A stretch of DNA of 64,000 bases from Paraburkholderia tropica (lineage in GTDB: Bacteria > Pseudomonadota > Gammaproteobacteria > Burkholderiales > Burkholderiaceae), in assembly GCF_914484835.1 (NCBI RefSeq), contig NZ_CAJZAR010000079.1, positions 186,001-250,000 of the forward strand, given 5' to 3'. The translations under genes were made by a program, and so were the position numbers. Positions 59,323 to 64,000 of the stretch are shown piece after piece (the stretch's first letter is position 1; each line of letters begins with the position of its first letter). The notes under the pieces were generated by a model. The model made no database searches. It worked only from the letters and a program-made list of their open reading frames with translations, and was not told the origin of the DNA.

Positions 59323-60006
59323 TCAGAGCACGCAGGCCTGATTGTCGTAATGCTTGCCGGGCTTTTTCTTGAGCGTGATGATGACGCGCACGTCCGGCGC
59401 ATCGCCGACCTGGCGCGCCGTGTGGCCGACGGGATCGCCCGCCTTTTCGGCAAACGCACCCTGATCGGAATTGAATTGAATCTGTCCGGGGCCCTGACGC
59501 AGCGTCGTGCCGTCGGCGGTTTTGATTTCCCATTCGCCCGACAAATCGATCACCCATTGCGGACCCGGCGCGTGATGCCAATCGCCATACCAGCCGACCG
59601 GCAAGACCGAATACACGATGCTTTGAATGTCCTCGGGCGCGACGCCCATGTAATACGGCGCGGCGGGCGGCGCGAAGCCGTGCAGCTTCAAACCTTTGAG
59701 CACGCAATGGCTCACGTGCGTGCGGCCGTGATCGTCGGCCCAGACGTTCTGGAACGGAATCAGGTTCTCTGCGATCAGCACGTCGTCGGTCGTATTCGGC
59801 GGGGCGGGCTCGGTCGAGAGCAGGATCGGGGCCGCGTGCGCGGGCTTCACTGCGGTTTGGGTTGCCGCGTTGGAAGCTGCGTTGACGGCAGCAACCGGCG
59901 CGCTCGCATCGAGTTCAGGCATCGCCGCCTGCGCCGCCGCGCCATTGAGCAGCACAAAGCTGCACACGGCGCTGGCCGCGGCCCATTTCGTCATTAACTG
60001 GTTCAT
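59323..60006 (-). CDS. Exported cupin-like protein
   Basis: A 227-residue secreted protein with signal peptide MNQLMTKWAAASAVCSFVLLNGAAAQA before AMPE. After a Thr/Ala-rich linker, WYGDWHHAPGPQWVIDLSGEWEIKTADGTTLRQGPGQIQFNSDQ resembles a cupin barrel with a metal-binding His pair and Glu. The family is not named with certainty. It sits directly downstream of the second FAD dehydrogenase operon (81 bases) and may act on the periplasmic product, for example a sugar or lactone. Confidence 0.65.
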   Translation of the reverse strand: MNQLMTKWAAASAVCSFVLLNGAAAQAAMPELDASAPVAAVNAASNAATQTAVKPAHAAPILLSTEPAPPNTTDDVLIAENLIPFQNVWADDHGRTHVSHCVLKGLKLHGFAPPAAPYYMGVAPEDIQSIVYSVLPVGWYGDWHHAPGPQWVIDLSGEWEIKTADGTTLRQGPGQIQFNSDQGAFAEKAGDPVGHTARQVGDAPDVRVIITLKKKPGKHYDNQACVL

Positions 60007-60087
60007 GCGATTTCTCCGTTAATTCGATCGCCAAAATCATCGGCGACCGGAGTTCTCAATCTCATTCGACGCGTATTCAAACGTCGC

Positions 60088-61476
60088 TCAACCGCCGCTC
60101 AATCCCGTATTCGCGCCCGATGCCGGCGCGTGCGGCGCAGCGTGATGCAATTGCGGCTGCGCGGGCACGACGCTTTGCGCTTCCACCGGCACTGCGTTTT
60201 CACGAATGCGCTTGACGTCGTTCGCCGAGGCAGTGCCGCCTTTATTGCCCCACGCTGTTTCAATGAACGTGACGACCGACGCCACCTGTTCGTCGTTCAG
60301 CACGTCGCCGAGCGGCCCCATCGTGAATGCAGAAGGCGCGTTTTGCGTCGAGGGCTGACGCCCGCCTGAGAGCACGATATGAATCGCCGAAGTCGGGTCT
60401 TGCGTCTGCAAAACCGGATTGCCCGCGAGCGCCGGAAATGCCACGCCCGCACCCGAGCCATCGGCGCGATGACACGCCGCGCAGCGATCGAGATAGATTT
60501 GCGCGCCTTCGTTCGGCACTTGCTGATCGCGCATTTGCAGCGCGACGCGATCGTCCTTCACGTAAGGCGCGCGATTATGCGCGGGCGCGAGCGAACGCAA
60601 ATACAGCGCGATGCTCTTGAGATCGGTATCGTTCATATGCTGCGTCGAATTCACGATCACGTCGTTCATCGCGCCAAACGACACGGTCTGCGTCGTGCGG
60701 CCCGTCTTGAGGAACGCGACGATATCGGCTTCGCTCCATCCGCCGAGACCGCCACGGTTATCGCCGCGCAGCGACGGCGCGACCCAGCCGTCGATCACCG
60801 AACCGCCTTCGAGATAATCGAGGCCGTCCGCATCGGTCAGCGCCTTCTCCTCCAGCGCCACGCCGCGCGCCGTATGGCAACTGCCGCAATGGCCGAGACC
60901 TTCCACGAGATAGCGGCCGAGCGAGACCGAAGGGCTATCGAGCGTCGTCGGCGTGAACGGTTGCGGACGCGGCGCGAATGCCCACGCCCAGAGCCTGAGC
61001 GGCCAGCGCATCGACAACGGCCACGGAATCTCATTGGCGCGATTGGGCTGATCCACGGGCGCAACGCCTTCGTGGAAATACGCGTAAAGCGCGTGCATAT
61101 CCGCATCGTTGACGCGCGAATACGAGGGGTACGGCATGGCCGGATAAACCGTGTAACCCTCGCGCGTCTGACCCGTGCGCATCAGGCGCGCGAAATCGTC
61201 ATAGGTCCAGTCGCCGATACCGGTTTGACGATCCGGCGTGATATTGGTCGCGTAAATGCGGCCCATCGGCGTGGCGAGCGGCAAACCGCCCGCAAAAGGC
61301 TTGCCGTTTTTCGCGGTGTGACAGGCCATGCAATCGCCCGCGTGCGCGAGGTATTCGCCGCGCGCAATCAAGGCGGCATCGGCATCGTTCGACGTCGCGG
61401 ATGCCGCCGCGTGTGCCGTGCCCATCGCCGCCGCGCCGCACGCGACCAGCATGAGCCAATACTTGATAAGCTTCAT
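60088..61476 (-). CDS. Tri-haem cytochrome c subunit of second membrane dehydrogenase
   Basis: A 462-residue exported cytochrome with haem motifs CMACHT near residue 55, CGSCHT near 205 and CAACHR near 350, and a signal peptide ending ...AMGTAHA. The C-terminal tail is Ala/Pro/His-rich. It parallels the cytochrome at 23060 in length and motif spacing. The start (ATG 61476) lies 5 bases after the flavin subunit stop, so the genes are co-transcribed. Confidence 0.92.
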   Translation of the reverse strand: MKLIKYWLMLVACGAAAMGTAHAAASATSNDADAALIARGEYLAHAGDCMACHTAKNGKPFAGGLPLATPMGRIYATNITPDRQTGIGDWTYDDFARLMRTGQTREGYTVYPAMPYPSYSRVNDADMHALYAYFHEGVAPVDQPNRANEIPWPLSMRWPLRLWAWAFAPRPQPFTPTTLDSPSVSLGRYLVEGLGHCGSCHTARGVALEEKALTDADGLDYLEGGSVIDGWVAPSLRGDNRGGLGGWSEADIVAFLKTGRTTQTVSFGAMNDVIVNSTQHMNDTDLKSIALYLRSLAPAHNRAPYVKDDRVALQMRDQQVPNEGAQIYLDRCAACHRADGSGAGVAFPALAGNPVLQTQDPTSAIHIVLSGGRQPSTQNAPSAFTMGPLGDVLNDEQVASVVTFIETAWGNKGGTASANDVKRIRENAVPVEAQSVVPAQPQLHHAAPHAPASGANTGLSGG

Positions 61477-61481
61477 CGTCT

Positions 61482-63272
61482 TCACGCCGTCATCAGGTGG
61501 CCGGGATTCTTCAGGTATTGCTCGCGAATCGCGCGCGCCGTCCAGTAGGCGAGCGCGCAAACGAGCCCCGTCGGGTTGTAGCCAATGCCATTTGCAAACA
61601 CCCCCGAACCCGCCGCGAATACATTCGGCACATCCCAGCTCTGGCAATAGCGATTGAGCGCGCTCGTGCGCGGGTCGGTGCCCATCGGCACGCCGCCCGA
61701 CCAGTGCGTGGTCTGATACGGACGCAAATCGAACGCCTGGCCGAATTCCATGACATCCGAGTGCATGGCGCGCGGATTCATTTCCCGCGCAATACGCTCG
61801 GCCTGCTTCGTCACGTACTGGCTCATGCGGATATCGTTGTCCTGCCAGTTGAACGTGAAGCGCAGCAGCGGCTGACCGAATGCGTCGCGATAGGTCGGAT
61901 CGAGATCGAGGTAATTCGCGCGATAGACCATATTCGAGCCGTGGCAAATAATCTCGACGTAATGGTTGTAGCTGTCCACCACGGCCTGTTTCCAGCGTGC
62001 GCCCCACTTCGGCGTGCCCGGCGGCAACGGTACGTTCGCAATCGGCTTCACGCCGGCCGGATTGCACCAGATCGGCGAGCCGCCCACGAAACCGAGTCCC
62101 GCATGATCGAAGTTGTCGGCGTTGTATTCATCGCAGGCCATGGCATTGCCGCCCGAGCCGATAAAGTTATTCGTCTCGGTTTGCTTGTCGAAATAGACCT
62201 GCACGGTCGACACGGTTTGATAGGACACGTTGCGCCCCACGACGCCCTCGCCCGTTTGCGGATCGAACGGCTTACCGATGCCCGAGAGCAGAAACAGATG
62301 CGCGTTGTTATAGGCGAACGTGGCCGCGATCACGATATCGGCGGGTTGCTCGATCAGCACGCCCTGTGCATCGACATACGTCACGCCGGTGGCTTTACGC
62401 CCGGTGTGATCGAGATTGATCTTCAGGACGTTGCTGTTCGCGCGCAATTCGAATAAGGGCGAGCGCACCAGCGCGGGCATGATCGAAACTTGCGGCGAGG
62501 CTTTCGAATAATTGAAGCACGCAAAACCCGAACAGAATCCGCAGAAATTGCACGGACCCATCGTGCAGCCGTATTGATTCGTGTACGGCACCGATGCATT
62601 CGCGGACGGTTCGCGAAACGGTTGAAAGCCCGCCGCGCGCGCGGCCTGTTCGAAAATATGCGCCGTATACGGGACTTTCTGCGCAGGCGTCGGAAAATCG
62701 GCGGAGCGATTGGCCTCGAACGGATTGCCATTGCCGACGATCTTGCCATTCACGCGATACGCCTGCCCCGACGTGCCCATCATCTGCTCGGAAAACGTGA
62801 AGTGCGGTTCGAGCTCGTCGTAGCTCACGCCGTAATCCTGCAACTGCATGCCTTCGGGAATGAATTTCGCGCCGTATTTCTCGCGATAATGGCTCGCCAT
62901 TTTCAATTCCTCGGGATGCACGCGCCAATGCTGTCCCGACCAGTGCAGCCCCGCGCCGCCCACGCCCGTCCCAGGCTTGAACGCACCAATCTGCCGATAA
63001 GGCAAGGCCGTATCCTTTGTGGAATGCCGGAAGGTGAAGCTCGACTTCGACATATCCTGAAAGAGCTTGCCGCGCTGGATATAGGTCAGCTCGTCGATGG
63101 TCTTCGGATACGCGCCATCGGGATAGGTGTCGCGAGATTCTCCGCGTTCGAGCGCCACCACGCGCAATCCGGCTTCGGTCAATTCCTTTGCGAGAATGGC
63201 ACCGGTCCAGCCGAATCCGACGATCACCACGTCGGTCGGCTTCATTTTCCTGTCGGCCTTCTTGTCCATCAT
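61482..63272 (-). CDS. GMC-family FAD dehydrogenase, second copy
   Basis: A 596-residue catalytic flavin subunit, clearly paralogous to the one at 21288. VVIVGFGWTGAILAKELTEAG, PGTGVGGAGLHWSGQHWRV and the Cys motif in MGPCNFCGFCSGFACFNY are conserved, as is TTHWSGGVPMGTDP ... GIGYNPTGL near the end. It keeps all recognisable catalytic and cluster residues, so it is probably active. Loops differ from the first copy, suggesting a different substrate. ATG at 63272 or 63269 is the start; both lack a strong ribosome site. Confidence 0.92.
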   Translation of the reverse strand: MMDKKADRKMKPTDVVIVGFGWTGAILAKELTEAGLRVVALERGESRDTYPDGAYPKTIDELTYIQRGKLFQDMSKSSFTFRHSTKDTALPYRQIGAFKPGTGVGGAGLHWSGQHWRVHPEELKMASHYREKYGAKFIPEGMQLQDYGVSYDELEPHFTFSEQMMGTSGQAYRVNGKIVGNGNPFEANRSADFPTPAQKVPYTAHIFEQAARAAGFQPFREPSANASVPYTNQYGCTMGPCNFCGFCSGFACFNYSKASPQVSIMPALVRSPLFELRANSNVLKINLDHTGRKATGVTYVDAQGVLIEQPADIVIAATFAYNNAHLFLLSGIGKPFDPQTGEGVVGRNVSYQTVSTVQVYFDKQTETNNFIGSGGNAMACDEYNADNFDHAGLGFVGGSPIWCNPAGVKPIANVPLPPGTPKWGARWKQAVVDSYNHYVEIICHGSNMVYRANYLDLDPTYRDAFGQPLLRFTFNWQDNDIRMSQYVTKQAERIAREMNPRAMHSDVMEFGQAFDLRPYQTTHWSGGVPMGTDPRTSALNRYCQSWDVPNVFAAGSGVFANGIGYNPTGLVCALAYWTARAIREQYLKNPGHLMTA

Positions 63273-63355
63273 TTGATACTCGATATTGAATGCGCGATCG
63301 CGCTAATGGCGGGGGCGTAACGATTCGAATTCGGCGGCGTGAACACCTGCTTCGC

Positions 63356-64000
63356 TCAGCCGATGGACACCGGCGGCAAGCGATACGGCTTGCCGTATTG
63401 CTCGACCGCGTCCATATAATCGGCGCGCGCGCCGGGGAAATTGATCATCTTCCACGCACCCATGTCCTTGTTGCCGCCGTGAACCGGGTCGCTGAAATAG
63501 CCTTCGCGCGTGTTCTTCAGCAATTGGTCGAAAAACACCGGACCGGGTATTTCACCCATCGGCAATTGGCCGTGTTCGAGCGACGTCAGCACGCGATCTT
63601 TCGTGGCGTCGTCGAGTTGCGCAAAGGGTTTGCCGTGTGCCTGCATCACCGCCGCATCCAATCCTTGCAGCCCCTTGCGATAGAGATCGCGCGGACCATA
63701 CGGCAATTGATAACCCATCTGCGGCGGCGCATCGGCGACAAACGGACCGTGCATGTACCAGAGCTTGCCGAAGCCATATGGCAGCATCATCTGCTTGTCG
63801 ATAAAGCCCGGCACGCCGGCTTCGAGTGCGCCGGGGCCGAGCGCATCGGCGGGAATCAGACGGTCCGTGAGCGCGCAGAGCGTGGTCCATTCCGCTTCGT
63901 TGAAATAGACGGGCTGCGAAGACGCTGTCGCCGACGCGCCCGCCGCCTTGATCACCGGCGCGAGCACGCCCGCGCTCGCCACGGCGGCGGCGGGCGCCGC
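63356..64000 (-). CDS. Gluconate 2-dehydrogenase subunit 3 family protein, second copy (truncated by window edge)
   Basis: The C-terminal 214 residues of a small subunit. WTTLCALTDRLIPADALGPGALEAGVPGFIDKQMM and NTREGYFSDPVHGGNKDMGAWKMINFPGARADYMDAVEQYGKPYRLPPVSIG match the copy at 20545. The N-terminal Tat signal lies beyond the right edge. The stop is 83 bases before the flavin subunit start. It is first in the order small subunit, flavin, cytochrome, the same as the other set. Confidence 0.9.
   Translation of the reverse strand, partial: AAPAAAVASAGVLAPVIKAAGASATASSQPVYFNEAEWTTLCALTDRLIPADALGPGALEAGVPGFIDKQMMLPYGFGKLWYMHGPFVADAPPQMGYQLPYGPRDLYRKGLQGLDAAVMQAHGKPFAQLDDATKDRVLTSLEHGQLPMGEIPGPVFFDQLLKNTREGYFSDPVHGGNKDMGAWKMINFPGARADYMDAVEQYGKPYRLPPVSIG

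Noticed and set aside
1..64000. CRISPR arrays, tRNA or rRNA genes, insertion sequences, phage or integrase genes
   Set aside because: Looked for and not found; the only tandem arrays are the hexamer at 27217 and the octamer at 29610, neither of which has spacers.

Overview
The window is GC-rich, densely coded bacterial chromosome that looks like a Burkholderiaceae genome, most likely Paraburkholderia or a close relative. This rests on a phasin and a PHB-depolymerase-like esterase, two porins of the Burkholderia/Bordetella type (MKK... signal followed by SVTLYGI), a DUF4148 protein, a MipA/OmpV protein and many LysR/GntR/AraC regulators. No rRNA, tRNA, insertion sequence, phage gene or CRISPR array was seen. 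It reads as chromosomal metabolic territory, not a mobile island.

1-2.9 kb: the N-terminal part of a catalase (cut by the left edge), a phasin with its own promoter and terminator, and a GntR/FCD regulator. 3-25.8 kb: a large sugar-acid catabolic region. It holds an aldose epimerase and an RraA-like protein on the minus strand, a divergent hexuronate-type MFS transporter and uronate dehydrogenase, then a minus-strand operon of an ABC importer, an IlvD/EDD (arabonate-type) dehydratase and a porin, then a DHDPS-family dehydratase/aldolase with a 2-oxoglutarate-semialdehyde-type dehydrogenase. A plus-strand three-subunit FAD/cytochrome c membrane dehydrogenase and a second porin follow. Together they suggest that aldoses are oxidised at the membrane, the sugar acids are imported, dehydrated twice, and oxidised to 2-oxoglutarate. 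TTGYnnnRCAA-like sites lie before four of the operons and may be targets of the GntR/FCD regulator. Unrelated genes for a DUF5672 protein and a TauE/SafE permease are inserted at 7.7-9.7 kb.

25.9-48.3 kb: mixed housekeeping and accessory genes. These include a TraB/GumN protein with a hexamer repeat in its signal peptide, LysR and a quinone-oxidoreductase-like MDR protein, an octanucleotide satellite, 4-hydroxyphenylpyruvate dioxygenase, an MHS transporter with IclR, an ampR/ampC pair, DUF2322, an XRE-cupin/GNAT pair, alanine racemase, a carboxymuconolactone-decarboxylase-like protein, AraC, threonine aldolase with an AlaX-type editing protein, a DapA-like protein, a DUF4118/esterase/MipA operon, a BON-domain protein and the PHB-depolymerase-like esterase.

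48.3-54.3 kb: a six-gene minus-strand operon encoding a polar amino acid ABC importer, a histidine-ammonia-lyase-like protein and a HutC-type repressor. The lyase-like protein precisely lacks the Ala-Ser-Gly triad that forms the MIO cofactor. This is the most unusual element of the window. A HutC-type palindrome sits at the operon's likely transcription start.

54.3-64 kb: a TetR/SDR pair with matching palindromic operators, an atypical SDR, an AIG2-like cyclotransferase, an AraC regulator, an ABM-domain protein, another SDR, a secreted cupin-like protein, and a second, paralogous three-subunit FAD/cytochrome c dehydrogenase whose small subunit runs off the right edge.
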